The notes under the pieces were generated by a model. The model made no database searches. It was not told the DNA's origin and saw only the letters and a program-made list of their open reading frames with translations. From positions 124,001-188,000 of the forward strand of contig OW568903.1 of the NCBI GenBank assembly GCA_938743325.2: a stretch of DNA of 64,000 nt, in the 5' to 3' direction. This stretch comes from Pycnococcus provasolii (taxonomy: Eukaryota > Chlorophyta > Pseudoscourfieldiophyceae > Pseudoscourfieldiales > Pycnococcaceae). Positions 1 to 9,815 of this stretch are shown here, piece by piece (within the stretch, counting starts at the first letter, position 1; every line of letters starts with the position of its first letter). The position numbers were made by a program, and so were the translations under genes.

Positions 1-1
1 T

Positions 2-973
2 GATGGAGTGTTCGCATATGGGCTCGTCGGCGGGCGAGTGGAACTGCGAGACGAACGGGTGTCGCAGCGCCTCCTCCGCGGTCAACCGTTTGTCTGGCGA
101 GAACGTGAGCAGGCGAGAGATGAGGTCGATGGCGTCCGGCGGCGCGTTCGGGAACATCTCCGCGAAGCCCCGTCCTTCGGGGTACGGCAGGGGCGGCAGG
201 CCCTGCAGCATCGTCGCGGCGAAGCTGCTGTTGATGGCGGCGATGTCCTGTGCGGTTGGTTTTCCCGTCCACTCCATGAGTTTGTCGAGCTGGTTCATCG
301 TGCTGCTTCCCTTGAAGATGGGTTCACCTTTGAGAAGTTCGCCAAGGATGCACCCTGACGACCACATGTCCGCGGCGAACTGGTACTTGTGCGAGCCCAG
401 GAGGATTTCCGGCGCACGGTACCAGCGTGTGGCGACGTAGTCTGTGAGTACGAGGCTGGGGTTTCCTGCGTGTTCCTGCTCGAGCATGGAGACGCTGCGC
501 GCGAGTCCAAAGTCCGCCACCTTGACTTGGCACTCGCTGTTAAGCAGGAGGTTCGACGGTTTGATGTCGCGGTGAAGCAGTGATGCGCTGTGCATGTACT
601 TGAGGCACCTGAAGAGCTGGTACATGATATATCGCAGGTGAATTTCTTCCAAGATGTTCGCACGTATGACAGCGTGCAAGTCCGTCTCCTGGTACTCGAA
701 CACGAGGTAGATATCACGGTCGTTCTCCGCCTTCAGCACGTTCAGGAGACGGATGATATTATCGTGGTTATTCAGTTCTTGCAGGAACATAATCTCACGG
801 AACGTACGTTGCGCATCGGTCGCATTTTGAAACGCGTCGAAAATCTTCTTCAAAGCCACCGTCTCACGCGAACGCTTGTCTAACGCTTTCCACACGATAC
901 CGTACGCACCCTTCCCCAACTTCTGCTGAATCTCGTACTTCTTCAAAACGTGCTTGTCAATCTCCTCGGACAT
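2..973 (-). CDS. ERK7/ERK8 (MAPK15)-like MAP kinase, C-terminus beyond the left edge
   Basis: The frame opens at the ATG at 973 and runs off the window with 324 residues and no stop. Landmarks of an active Ser/Thr kinase are present: glycine loop GKGAYGIVW at residues 20-28, VALKK with the ATP lysine near 42, HRDIKPSN near 134-141, and DFG at 154-156. The segment ETDLHAVIRANILEE (96-110) is typical of the ERK7/8 branch of MAP kinases. The activation loop carries T-D-Y (177-179) rather than T-E-Y, followed by VATRWYRAPEILL. ERK7/8 kinases in other eukaryotes tend to autophosphorylate and act in cilium maintenance and secretion; this role is inferred. The usual long C-terminal tail cannot be seen. 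The kinase assignment is firm and the ERK7/8 subfamily is likely. Confidence 0.93.
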   Translation of the reverse strand, partial: MSEEIDKHVLKKYEIQQKLGKGAYGIVWKALDKRSRETVALKKIFDAFQNATDAQRTFREIMFLQELNNHDNIIRLLNVLKAENDRDIYLVFEYQETDLHAVIRANILEEIHLRYIMYQLFRCLKYMHSASLLHRDIKPSNLLLNSECQVKVADFGLARSVSMLEQEHAGNPSLVLTDYVATRWYRAPEILLGSHKYQFAADMWSSGCILGELLKGEPIFKGSSTMNQLDKLMEWTGKPTAQDIAAINSSFAATMLQGLPPLPYPEGRGFAEMFPNAPPDAIDLISRLLTFSPDKRLTAEEALRHPFVSQFHSPADEPICEHSI

Positions 974-2153
974 GATGAAACTGCAGTGAATGAATGAAGA
1001 CCTATAACTATGAGCACTAACTACGACGAAGACTACGACGAAGACTATCTATCCTGAGAAGACTGACTCACCTAGTTAACGGCACACAATATAGCTATTC
1101 CCTATTAAGAGTAGATACGCAGACACACAAGCGCACAAATGACGGAGGCAGAATGACGCAGGTACCTGGATGGAGTGCCAGGGGGCGCAGAGCGTCGTCG
1201 GGTCAAACACACCAGACGTTTTCGGTCAAACGAAAAAAAGGCAAATGGGGTGGGCCCATCCCGTGGTCGGGGATTTTGGTCGGGGATTTTAGTCGGGGGG
1301 GGGAAGAACAGGGTCGGGCAGTCTGGGACGCCTCGACCAACACTCTGTTTCTTTCCCATTCGCAGTCCGGGAATTCTACATATCTGTCAAATACTCTTTT
1401 CCCACGGCACTCCCTCCGACAGTCCGTCCGAGTTCGGTCTGGGACGCCTCGCTCTCCCCAGTGCGGGCCCAGGCACCAGGGAACTCTTCCTGCGCCCCGA
1501 CGGGTTCCCCTCCCTGGATTTCATCCCGAGACTTCGACTTTGTAAAATCTCAACCTGGTTACCCCAGGGGGGAATTTATTTCAGCGCCTGTGTGGTCTAT
1601 GGCCTGTTGTGTGTGAAGTCAACTTCTGCAAGTATTTCTCAAGTGGTTGGTTGGGTTGGGTCCTGGATCAGTGGTGGGCAAACTTATCACACGCAGACAG
1701 TTCTACGATAGGGTGGCTTGGTATGGTTGTGTTGGGTTGGGTTGTGTTTTTTCCCCTTTTTTCGCCCTTTTTGGGTGGGGTTGGAACTGCCCGTTGGTAG
1801 ACGTCGTCGCCTCGTGGGAACTTGGAACTCGAAGAGAACGTGCTTGGCGTGCTGAACAGGCGTGAAACTTGAAAGGGGTCCGAAGTCACATCCCCTCCCG
1901 GCTCCCGCAGGTCCCTCCCGCTGCCACTGCGAATCTTCTCCCGAAGCAATACTAATGACCCTATAGCCTGGTCTACCAGGCAATAATGATGTCACGTTGT
2001 TGCATGCATGCATGTATCACGTCGTCACTGACTGGTCACGTACTGTATGTACGTTGTTGTCCGGACTGCACTACACTGACGTCGTATTATATGATCTCTC
2101 TTTTTCAAAAATGTGTACATGTTGTTACCCACACACTCAACATTACTTTACTA
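974..2153. other. Intergenic stretch, MAP kinase promoter side
   Basis: No convincing gene. It holds a short tandem repeat (TCGGGGATTTT units near 1267-1300), a run of G, GT-rich low-complexity sequence at 1640-1770, and CAGTGGTGGGCAAACTT at 1669-1685, which resembles a hAT transposon end but has no visible partner. The first 150 bases presumably include the kinase promoter; no TATA-like element stands out. Confidence 0.5.
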
Positions 2154-4694
2154 CTACCTGCCGTAAGCGCCTCGCATCTGCCAGAATGCCATCACGCCCG
2201 TGTGCTTGTACGTGCTGTTGTAAGTCTGAACCGTCCTCAGCGTCGTGTTCAGAAACAAACGAGGCGGATCGACCAAGCCGGCGTCTAGTTTCGGGTCGCC
2301 CCAAACGCAAGGTGGAATGTGGCCGTACCCGCGCTCGTCCCACTTCCCGTCCGTCTTACCCTCGACGTAGCTGTTCTTGCACACGAGCATACCCGTGTCG
2401 ACGTTCCAAAGCTCTATGCTCAGGCAAGCAGGACCGTGGCAGTGACCTCCCGCGTACACGAGCTCGACACCCTTGTTCGGATCCACCCTGTCAGGATCAG
2501 CGCAATTGATGTCCGTTCGCAGAGAACATCCGGGTGAACTCATCAAGCCGTTGCCCATCATCTCGTACACCGTGAATCGACTCTCAATGCGGTGAATCGC
2601 CTGGTGAGGAGGCGTTCCCCGCGGCGCCTGAGGAACGTCGTACTCGCCATTCCACGTCTCCGCCATCCAAAAAAGACGCATGAGGTGTCTCTGCGGAGCT
2701 TCGGGCTTGTACTCTTCAAAGTACCAGCGCGACTTCATGTACACGGTATCCTCAGAGTTAGGCATCTCCTGATCGGCATCAAGCAAAGGCTCGAGGTGGC
2801 GGCAGCACTTCAAACCACCCGAGTAGCGAATGTCGCACGACGGGTTGTTCTGACGCTCGACGTCGCTTTCTGGCCAGCAGCCAGCCTGAAAAGGAACGCC
2901 GCCCATCGTGCCATTGTTGCCCCGGCACACGCACCGGCGCGATCCGTCGCGCAAGAACACCAGCCGGCTCGATGCGTGGCCGTGATGTGGTGGTGCGAAT
3001 TTCCTCGATGTGCCGAGCGCGTTGATGAACGGAATGTCGCTCTCGTCCAAGGTAAAGCTGCGATGCTCGTGCGTCTCACCCTTCATGCCGCGCCTCAGCT
3101 TGACTGTGCGAATGCCATCGTGCACTTCGTCCGACTCCTTCACGAGGGTTGATTTCAGCTGCTTGCCCGCGTCGTGATTTCCCAGCTTGCGCTCCATCAC
3201 GTCGCCATCGGCATCGACGACAATCGTGTACGGCAAGTCCATCATGAACTGCGCGTCGAATCCCACCGCGAACCACCGATCGCTAGGACCGGACAACTCG
3301 AAGTGCGCGGTTCGCTTCCAGCCATCTAATTTGACGGACACCTGCACGAGCGACTTTGTGCGAGCCACGGCAGTCATGCCATCGCCATTGCTGCCGCACG
3401 CGTCCAGGGCGTCGCTGTCGTCGTTCCAGACGGCATCCACGTGTGTGCCATCGCGTGACACCTCCAGCGTGCATCCACGAGGCTTGGTTTCTTGGTTGAC
3501 TGTGTGTTTGTCGACTGTGACGTCCGGCGGGATCTGCATGCGACTTACCGCGTCGTGGCACTGCTGCGCACTTTTCGTCGCGTCGTATGCGACTGGGCAC
3601 GTTTCATGCGTGAGCTTGTAGTCCGGCGGCAGCGTGGGAATGCGCGTCGTGCACGGGCATTCGACGAGCGGGCTGTACGGCGCGTCTTTGGGATATCCGT
3701 GCGACTTGCTGACGCGAGGCAGAGGTCCCTCGCTTCGTGGTCCGTCGACGCCTTTCGTGTTGATCATCATCGGGTTCGGTGCGATGTGCGTGGGCGAGTC
3801 GATGAGCTGTCCCCACCCTCGCGGGTAGCCGTGGTATGAGGTGCGTGCCTCGTTTCCGTTCCCTTCGGAGAACCACTGCGCGGCGGGTATGTCCTTTCGT
3901 GTGACGTCGTCCGAGGGTAAGCCGAGGGGAAGTTTCCATGCTGAGGTATCGAACGCTGGTTGGTGTCCTCCGTGCATGTGCACTTTCGCAGAGAGTTGGT
4001 CTTGCGGTTTGCTGTACTTGCTCCACCAGTACCAGATGTAGTGGTGGTTGTAGTGGTGGTAGCACGGAACGCTCTTATGTTCTTTTGTGACGGGGTCGAC
4101 ATAAACGACGTCGAATTCGTACCCGGTGACAACCATGACTTTGTCGTCGAATCTCTTTACCAAGTCAGGAGGAAGAGGCACGGCTTCCTGCACCGTCCAG
4201 AACACCTGGCTGTAGTTGTACTTGATGGGTGGAGACAAAACGTCGAAAAACTCTCCGCGGTACGATCCCCTCATGAGGCCAGCAGGCGACTTCCCGTTCG
4301 CGATGGCATAGTGAGCGTTCGCGTTCATCTGCGCAGACGGAGGAACGTCGCAATTCACGCCGTGTGAAGAACACTCAGAAAGATGTGTCGCCGAAGACAC
4401 ACTCTCATCACGTCCCCCCCCAGATTTCACAGAGTCCACCATGGACACCAACTGAGACTCCAAAGACTCCCAAGACACCGGAGAATTCCCAGCGCCAACC
4501 CCATTCCCATCATGAGGAACACGCGAAGCAGCAGCTCCTACTACACCACTTGCGTGAGAATGATTCACCACCACGAGGGAAACTAAGGTTACCATCATCA
4601 TGATACACCACTGACAGCTACCAAGATATACAAGATTCTTCTGAGGATATGACGCTGGTCCCAGCATATTCTTCTTGGACGCCATAGTCGCCAT
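2154..4694 (-). CDS. Nod19-like (SURNod19) secreted or membrane protein with internal DOMON domain
   Basis: 846 residues from the ATG at 4694; a second ATG lies three codons later. A hydrophobic stretch at about 25-45 (MMMVTLVSLVVV) looks like a signal peptide or anchor. Residues about 160-220 contain a histidine-rich segment (CYHHYNHHYIWYW). About 440-580 resembles a DOMON beta-sandwich (HFELSGPSDRWFAVGFDA). Near 740-780 the motif YAGGHCHGPACLSIELWN matches the plant stress-up-regulated Nod19 family, whose biochemical role is poorly known. The clustered histidines suggest metal binding and DOMON domains often bind haem or sugars; both are inferences. Many cysteines fit an extracellular or lumenal location. 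No frame breaks were seen. Confidence 0.8.
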   Translation of the reverse strand: MATMASKKNMLGPASYPQKNLVYLGSCQWCIMMMVTLVSLVVVNHSHASGVVGAAASRVPHDGNGVGAGNSPVSWESLESQLVSMVDSVKSGGGRDESVSSATHLSECSSHGVNCDVPPSAQMNANAHYAIANGKSPAGLMRGSYRGEFFDVLSPPIKYNYSQVFWTVQEAVPLPPDLVKRFDDKVMVVTGYEFDVVYVDPVTKEHKSVPCYHHYNHHYIWYWWSKYSKPQDQLSAKVHMHGGHQPAFDTSAWKLPLGLPSDDVTRKDIPAAQWFSEGNGNEARTSYHGYPRGWGQLIDSPTHIAPNPMMINTKGVDGPRSEGPLPRVSKSHGYPKDAPYSPLVECPCTTRIPTLPPDYKLTHETCPVAYDATKSAQQCHDAVSRMQIPPDVTVDKHTVNQETKPRGCTLEVSRDGTHVDAVWNDDSDALDACGSNGDGMTAVARTKSLVQVSVKLDGWKRTAHFELSGPSDRWFAVGFDAQFMMDLPYTIVVDADGDVMERKLGNHDAGKQLKSTLVKESDEVHDGIRTVKLRRGMKGETHEHRSFTLDESDIPFINALGTSRKFAPPHHGHASSRLVFLRDGSRRCVCRGNNGTMGGVPFQAGCWPESDVERQNNPSCDIRYSGGLKCCRHLEPLLDADQEMPNSEDTVYMKSRWYFEEYKPEAPQRHLMRLFWMAETWNGEYDVPQAPRGTPPHQAIHRIESRFTVYEMMGNGLMSSPGCSLRTDINCADPDRVDPNKGVELVYAGGHCHGPACLSIELWNVDTGMLVCKNSYVEGKTDGKWDERGYGHIPPCVWGDPKLDAGLVDPPRLFLNTTLRTVQTYNSTYKHTGVMAFWQMRGAYGR

Positions 4695-4981
4695 CGCGAG
4701 CAAACCAGCAGTTGGGAAAACGCGTTCACGACAAATTGTGAAAATAAATGACGCGCGCTGACGTGTACACTGTACACGAGTTCCTCCCTCCCGGGAGAAC
4801 GCATTCTTAATGGGACCCGCTGGATCCCAGGGCGTGGGGGATCCGTCGGAGAACCTATCTAGTAGGCTGGAACTTCTTCGCGGGCCCCTCCTCAGCTCCT
4901 CTCGACTGTCGACTGTCGTCTGTCGAGCCCCTCTGTTACTCCGTGACCCGTAAGTAAGGGCGTGTTTTGCGCTGCTGCTGA

Positions 4982-5737
4982 TGGTATGGTGCATCCGGCG
5001 ACAACGAGGCGAAGCGCCACAACTTTCTCGAGTCACGCGCTGAGCACCATCCCGTGTTCTACTTCTTCTCAACCGACCATGTAGTACTGCTCGCGGCCAG
5101 CTTAAGACAGCTTATCAATCTTGCAAACCTCTTTTTGTACAACTCACAGAAACACTTTGTAGCGTGCATCACAGCGTGGTGGAACAACGTGGAGGAGGAC
5201 GGGACTACTCAGGAGATCAGCGGCGTGAATGACGCGCTAGTGTCGTTCTACTCAAAACTTGATGTGGAGGATAGCATATCGGACGAACTATGGGCAGTGC
5301 GGGCGACGAATAATTGGTATAGTTCGGGAAAAGAGGTCCACGACTGCGTAAGTGTGAAGCCGGCTGGTGACGACGATGCCGCCGATCCATGGTACGCTCA
5401 GGTGATTGCTTTATTCCAAGCGAGCATTGGCTCACAAAAGTATGACTTGGCATATGTGAGGTGGATGGATGTGGCGGAGCGTTCCGGACTATTCCCTGAA
5501 GAAATGACTGAACTCATTTGGACGCCGAAAGCGAAGGCGCAGAAGAAGGGAAAGAAGAAACGGACGCAAAAAGCGAAGGCGCAGAAGGGCAAGGAGAAGC
5601 AAAATCCCGTCGCCGATAACCAGTTCGAAGTAATTCCTGCGGAGAGCGTGCTTGAACGCTCTCCTGTGGAACACACTGATAGCTTGCTATGGAAGGATGC
5701 GAAAAGTTTTGTTGTGAACCATTTTATCACGATGTAA
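4982..5737 (+). pseudogene. Open reading frame remnant, probably from a large DNA transposon
   Basis: The frame is open from just after a stop at 4979 to the stop ending at 5737 but has no ATG near its 5' end, so it looks like the 3' part of a longer gene. The protein has a compact first half (FYSKLDVEDSISDELWAV, then YAQVIALFQ and YDLAYVRWMDVAERSG) and a very lysine-rich tail (KAKAQKKGKKKRTQ at 5530-5600). The YAQVIALF...LAYVRW arrangement recalls the C-terminal region of transposon proteins in algae and fungi (for example KDZ-type), but I cannot name the family. It lies beside repeats and a retroelement remnant, which supports a mobile origin. Confidence 0.4.
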
Positions 5738-5778
5738 TCACGACGAAATAGCCGTGTGTGGGTATAAACACGACGACC

Positions 5779-6072
5779 GGGAGCTCCTAGGAGCTCCCGA
5801 GAACCCCCCTGGGAGCTCCTAGGAGACCCCCCCGGAGACCCCCTTCGGGCCCAGGAGCTCCCAGGAGACCCCCCCGGAGACCCCCCTGGGAGCTCCTGGG
5901 AGCTCCCCAGGGGGAGCTCCCAGGGGTCTCCCGGGAGACCAAAAATCGGGAGCTCCCAGGAGAGGGGGGTGGCTCCCAGGAGTCTCGGGAGCTCCCAGGA
6001 GCTCCCGAGACCCCCCGGGAGCTCCCGGGAGCTGCCGGAGACCCCCCCGGGAGCTCCCGGGAGCTCCCGTGC
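5779..6072. repeat. Palindromic GAGCTC/CCCGGG-rich repeat array
   Basis: About 290 bp made almost entirely of permuted GGGAGCTCC, CCAGGAG and GAGACCCCC blocks. It opens with the perfect 20-base palindrome GGGAGCTCCTAGGAGCTCCC (5779-5798). Many units are self-complementary, so either strand could fold extensively. It directly abuts the integrase fossil. Confidence 0.85.
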
Positions 6073-6382
6073 AAAAGTACGACGCACTGTCCTCGTCAGT
6101 CGCACTCGTACCATCCACGTCCAGTTCTTCCTCCATGCGTTCCTTTATGGAGGGAGGTACCGTGATTGGATGACCATGCAGCAGTTCGTATGGCTTGAAA
6201 CCAGTGGATGATTGTGCGCTTGCCATGTACCCCATGACCACCCACGGAATGCGTTCATCCCACTCTATGTCTGCATCATGTTCTAGGCACCGCTTCAGCG
6301 CTCCTTTCACGGTTTGAACCGCACGCTCTGCCAGTCCATCTGCTTGCGGATGCTCCCTGCTGGTGTGCCTATGGTCGATCAT
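6073..6382 (-). mobile_element. Ty3/gypsy-type LTR retrotransposon fossil: integrase remnant
   Basis: The minus strand encodes a short piece resembling the C-terminal part of a retroelement integrase core (HPQADGLAERAVQTVK, then MGYMASAQSSTGFKPYELLHG). Only this fragment is present; there is no adjoining reverse transcriptase, protease or identifiable LTR, so the element is broken and old. It ends in the palindromic repeat array on one side and low-complexity G/C sequence on the other. Confidence 0.8.
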
Positions 6383-6800
6383 GACACGGGGGGGGCGGGG
6401 CCCGCCGGCCCGGCCGGGAATCGTTCAACTGTCCAAAAAGACCAGAAGTGGTAGGAAAAGGGTCTCGGCGGGCCCCAAGGTTGTTTGTTTGTTTGGGGGG
6501 ATCCCTCCCAGGTCCCCAAATCTTCCCTACAGGTGCTTGCTTAATTTCAAACCCCGGGGTTTTTGGCGCGTTCCCGAATTCCACCCCATTCGCCGCCGAG
6601 CTCCATTTCACGCAGTTTCACGGGCGAGCAGCGGCTTAAGCGGCCGTGTTCTCGTCTTGTTGAGCCTCCTTACAACAACAACAGCAGCGGCGGCCACATC
6701 TTACTCTAAGCTTACTGGTCATTTATATTGGACGTCTTGCATTTTCATTTTGATTTTCAACAAGAAAACGACTTGTTATCTTCTTCAACTTGCTTGAAAT
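6383..6800. other. Intergenic stretch upstream of the B9 gene
   Basis: G-rich and C-rich runs (6388-6420 and around 6497) followed by a more AT-rich 120 bp leading to the ATG at 6801. The latter presumably contains the B9 gene promoter and 5' UTR. No gene or recognisable site. Confidence 0.4.
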
Positions 6801-8276
6801 ATGAGCCTCACGGGATGGTTTTCCTCTTCGAACACGCAGTCTCAGGACGTGTCGAAATCAAACAACGTTTCAGCACCAGCTTCGAACAACAAGCCCGTCT
6901 TCTCGTACACGAATTCGGCGGCATATGGCCTTTCATCCGAACTTTCCGCGGATGTCATACCTGAACCGCCAGCGTCGGGCGTTGGCGCGGCGCTTCAAAA
7001 CCCAACAACGCTACAACCCGCTGTTGCAACAGGAAGGCCGCCACTGCAGCCACTCACCACAAGCAACACGGGAAACGCCATGCAGCTCGTGCCAGCCGCA
7101 GCCGCGTCGCCGCACCTGCCGCCAACCACGGAACAGTACAGCGTACCGTCAACGCCAAACTTAGAACGTACCAGCATGATTCCACCCACACCAGCATCCA
7201 CGCACCAACACCACCAACACCACCAACAACAACGACAACACGCAAACAACTACAGCAGCGCGGTGTACAGCGCACTGCTCCCAGCGGTGCACTTCGCGGG
7301 AACCATCGCCACGTTCCAACCCACCGCGTCGTCGTCACCCAGGATGTCAGTGCGCGTCGAGTACGAAATCCAACTCGGAGACGGATGGACGCTCAAGCAG
7401 GGCAACCTCAAAGGGTCGACGCACGCGGGAACGCCGTGCGCGTACAACGGCCCGGCGCCGCTCTGCGAGCAGTTCGAGGCGGCGCTCAGCACCACGTTGT
7501 GGCAAAACTGGCCGCACATCGCCGTGCACGTCTACATGCACGAGCCGAACGTCGCACGCGAAGTGTTCCTCGGACACGGGCTCGCTTCGCTGCCACTCAC
7601 GCCGGGCATGCACCACATCGCCGTCGAGTGCTGGAGACCAAACAAACGCAAGGAAAAGCTGTCCGACGACCTCATGCGCATCTTCACCGGATTCACGCCG
7701 CAACTCGCGAAATTTGGACTCGCGCACAACAGAAGCGTGCTCAACGCCGAGTCGAACGTTCAGCTGCAGACGGTTGGCGTTGGGCGCGTTCACATCGACG
7801 TCATGTGCATGCAGCGCGACATGAGCCGCGCGAAAATCACCGCCGGACGACACCTGCTGAGTGGCGTCGCGGACGGACAGGCTGCGAAGGGCGACGACGA
7901 CAACCAGCTCGGATACGCGGACAGAGACAACTTCCTCGCCGCGAAGCAGAGCAGGCTTGTGCAGCGCGAACTGCAGCCGGAGTCGGATGGTCTGCGAAGC
8001 GTGCGCGAAGGACGCGGTGCGATGCGTGGAGTGGTGGGCACAGGAAGCTTGCGCTCCTCCGCGGCGCGCGTTTCAAGGGGCGGCAGCGGACCACCAAGCA
8101 CCGCAGGGTCGAGTCCGCGGCTTGGGCCAGGGGCTGACCGTCGCTCCGACCGCCTCGAGCTCGAGCTTGCGGCAATACGCGAGAGGAGGCGACAGCGAGA
8201 CACCGCGCGACGAGGTGGTGCGACGGCACTGTCGACGTCGTCGTCGTCGGCAATCTCGCGCACACCGTTGCGCTGA
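6801..8276 (+). CDS. B9-domain protein, B9D1-like (ciliary transition zone)
   Basis: 491 residues. The first 160 are low complexity (His/Gln runs near 130-150). Residues about 163-347 resemble the B9 domain: an opening FAGTIATF strand, a central WPHIAVHVYMHEP strand, a GHGLASLPLTPGMHHIAVECWRP segment (B9D1 has GYGAVHVPFSPGRH at this position), and a closing VGRVHIDVMCMQRDM strand (compare FVTLLFNVVTKDM in B9D1). In other eukaryotes B9D1, B9D2 and MKS1 form a module gating the ciliary base. The C-terminal 140 residues are basic and disordered. The 3' end faces the next gene 252 bp away. The B9 call is good; B9D1 over B9D2 is tentative. Confidence 0.78.
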   Translation: MSLTGWFSSSNTQSQDVSKSNNVSAPASNNKPVFSYTNSAAYGLSSELSADVIPEPPASGVGAALQNPTTLQPAVATGRPPLQPLTTSNTGNAMQLVPAAAASPHLPPTTEQYSVPSTPNLERTSMIPPTPASTHQHHQHHQQQRQHANNYSSAVYSALLPAVHFAGTIATFQPTASSSPRMSVRVEYEIQLGDGWTLKQGNLKGSTHAGTPCAYNGPAPLCEQFEAALSTTLWQNWPHIAVHVYMHEPNVAREVFLGHGLASLPLTPGMHHIAVECWRPNKRKEKLSDDLMRIFTGFTPQLAKFGLAHNRSVLNAESNVQLQTVGVGRVHIDVMCMQRDMSRAKITAGRHLLSGVADGQAAKGDDDNQLGYADRDNFLAAKQSRLVQRELQPESDGLRSVREGRGAMRGVVGTGSLRSSAARVSRGGSGPPSTAGSSPRLGPGADRRSDRLELELAAIRERRRQRDTARRGGATALSTSSSSAISRTPLR

Positions 8277-8320
8277 GATCCCTCCTTCAGTAAAGAAGTT
8301 TACTTTACTCTATCCAGCGG

Positions 8321-8365
8321 TTGTCCATTCACACCATTCACTTTCACCATTCAGCCCATTCACCA
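8321..8365. repeat. CCATTCAC-type repeats at the 3' end of the B9 gene
   Basis: Five CATTCA units, most preceded by C or CC and separated by 4-6 bases, lie 45-90 bp after the stop codon in the convergent interval. Similar units follow the carboxypeptidase gene (19135-19155) and lie between the SLC44 gene and its convergent neighbour (58665-58678). Confidence 0.6.
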
Positions 8366-8528
8366 GTGCCATTTACTTCGCGTTTTTGTACATTGCGCAG
8401 GTGATTTCGAAGGTTGTATCACCCTATCAGGGCGCTTTCGTTGGCTCAGTGAGGTCTCCGGTTGCGACTTGATTCCGTTGTACTAAAAATAGAAAGTGTG
8501 TTACTGTTGTACGCTTTTTGCTGTTCAC

Positions 8529-9815
8529 TCACGGCTTCGTGTTTCCTCCACGCAACAATTTTAAGATAAGCTTCCGCCGTCTGCCATTCTGCTGCCTTCG
8601 TCTCGCCGTCTGATCCCAACGCTTCGTGAACTTGCTGACGTGGTTGCTGAAGTGGTCCAGCAAGCTCGGGTTCTTCTTGAACTCGCCGTCGTTGAGGCTC
8701 TCTGGCCGTTCCGCGAATGCGTCGCGCTCGATATTCTCCGCGACGTTCTTGCCGCTGATTCCCTTCCACCAAGCGCCGCGCATGGGAACGACGTCCTCGA
8801 GGGAAACTTCCTCGTGGTTCTCGCCAGGACCTGGAGGTGGCGGCGACACGATGCGCGGATCGTTCGGGTCGAAGACCATGTTCTGGAACTTGACGCGCAA
8901 CTGCTGCTGCTTCGCTTCGTACGCCTGCCTTTTCGGCGACCCGGGGCATCCCATCACCTCGTCGCACTCCGCCGGCTGCCACGCGTGATCGCCGCTCGCG
9001 CGCTTGAAGAACTGGCCGTTCGCGCCCTTCGCGTAGCGGTACACCGGCTCAGCCACCTCCACTTTGCCAGTCTGCTTGTTGACGAACGCCTTGTGTCCGG
9101 TGGTGTCCGGGTTCATCGCCTCGAATATCGCGCGGTTTGCTGACCTGTTGAGCTCCGCCATGGCGTCCCACTCGCGTATTTCGACGAGGTCGTTCGTGTC
9201 GACGGTGATTTGCTTGCTTCCTATGTGCGCGCGAATGTCGCCGGACGTGACGCGCCACATGGGCATGGGTGGCGGCGGCGTTTTGCTCGGCGGCGGCGGG
9301 CTGGGCATGTTCATGAGCCACGTCTGCCACTGGCTTGTTTTGTGAGCGGGAAGCAGGCGCTGTCCGTCGTATGCGTTCGCCTCCTTGACAAGTTCGCGCG
9401 TTCGCATGCCAAGCTGGTACGAGTGGTCGGATGTGTTCAGCACGAACTTCGACTTTTCCCACGGGAACTGTTTTTGTTCGTGGAACGGGTTGTTCTGCGG
9501 CACGAGCGGGTTTTCTCCCCACACGTTGTACACGAACGTCGCGACAAATAGCGCCAACGCGGCGGTAAGTCCGACCGTGAGGCTGACGCACCACACGCAC
9601 GACCATCTCTTACGCGCCGTAAGTTCCTCGTTGACAAATTCCAGCTTGGCCATATTCTCGACGTCAACGTCTGAGAGTCCCCCTGCATGGCGCGGATACA
9701 GGCTGAAATTGCGTCGCGGATCCACTGACTGTGCAAAAGATCCAGAGCCAGCTGTGCCGCCACCACGCTGGGACGCTTTCATCTTCGACGACGACGTCAA
9801 GAAGCCTGACGACAT
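8529..9815 (-). CDS. Single-pass membrane protein of unknown function
   Basis: 428 residues from the ATG at 9815; a second ATG is 11 codons in. One strong hydrophobic segment at about 62-84 (VSLTVGLTAALALFVATFVY) follows a basic cytosolic stretch, giving a type II topology. The remainder has proline-rich spacers (PSPPPPSKTPPPPMPM) and a basic tail (RRRQQNGRRRKLILKLLRGG). I recognise no domain. The N-terminal arrangement, a short cytosolic part and then a membrane helix leading to a large ectodomain, resembles the two EF-hand membrane proteins in this window, but no EF-hand is present. Confidence 0.75.
   Translation of the reverse strand: MSSGFLTSSSKMKASQRGGGTAGSGSFAQSVDPRRNFSLYPRHAGGLSDVDVENMAKLEFVNEELTARKRWSCVWCVSLTVGLTAALALFVATFVYNVWGENPLVPQNNPFHEQKQFPWEKSKFVLNTSDHSYQLGMRTRELVKEANAYDGQRLLPAHKTSQWQTWLMNMPSPPPPSKTPPPPMPMWRVTSGDIRAHIGSKQITVDTNDLVEIREWDAMAELNRSANRAIFEAMNPDTTGHKAFVNKQTGKVEVAEPVYRYAKGANGQFFKRASGDHAWQPAECDEVMGCPGSPKRQAYEAKQQQLRVKFQNMVFDPNDPRIVSPPPPGPGENHEEVSLEDVVPMRGAWWKGISGKNVAENIERDAFAERPESLNDGEFKKNPSLLDHFSNHVSKFTKRWDQTARRRQQNGRRRKLILKLLRGGNTKP

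Noticed and set aside
1669-1685. CAGTGGTGGGCAAACTT as a hAT transposon end
   Set aside because: Resembles hAT termini, but no inverted partner or target duplication was found nearby.
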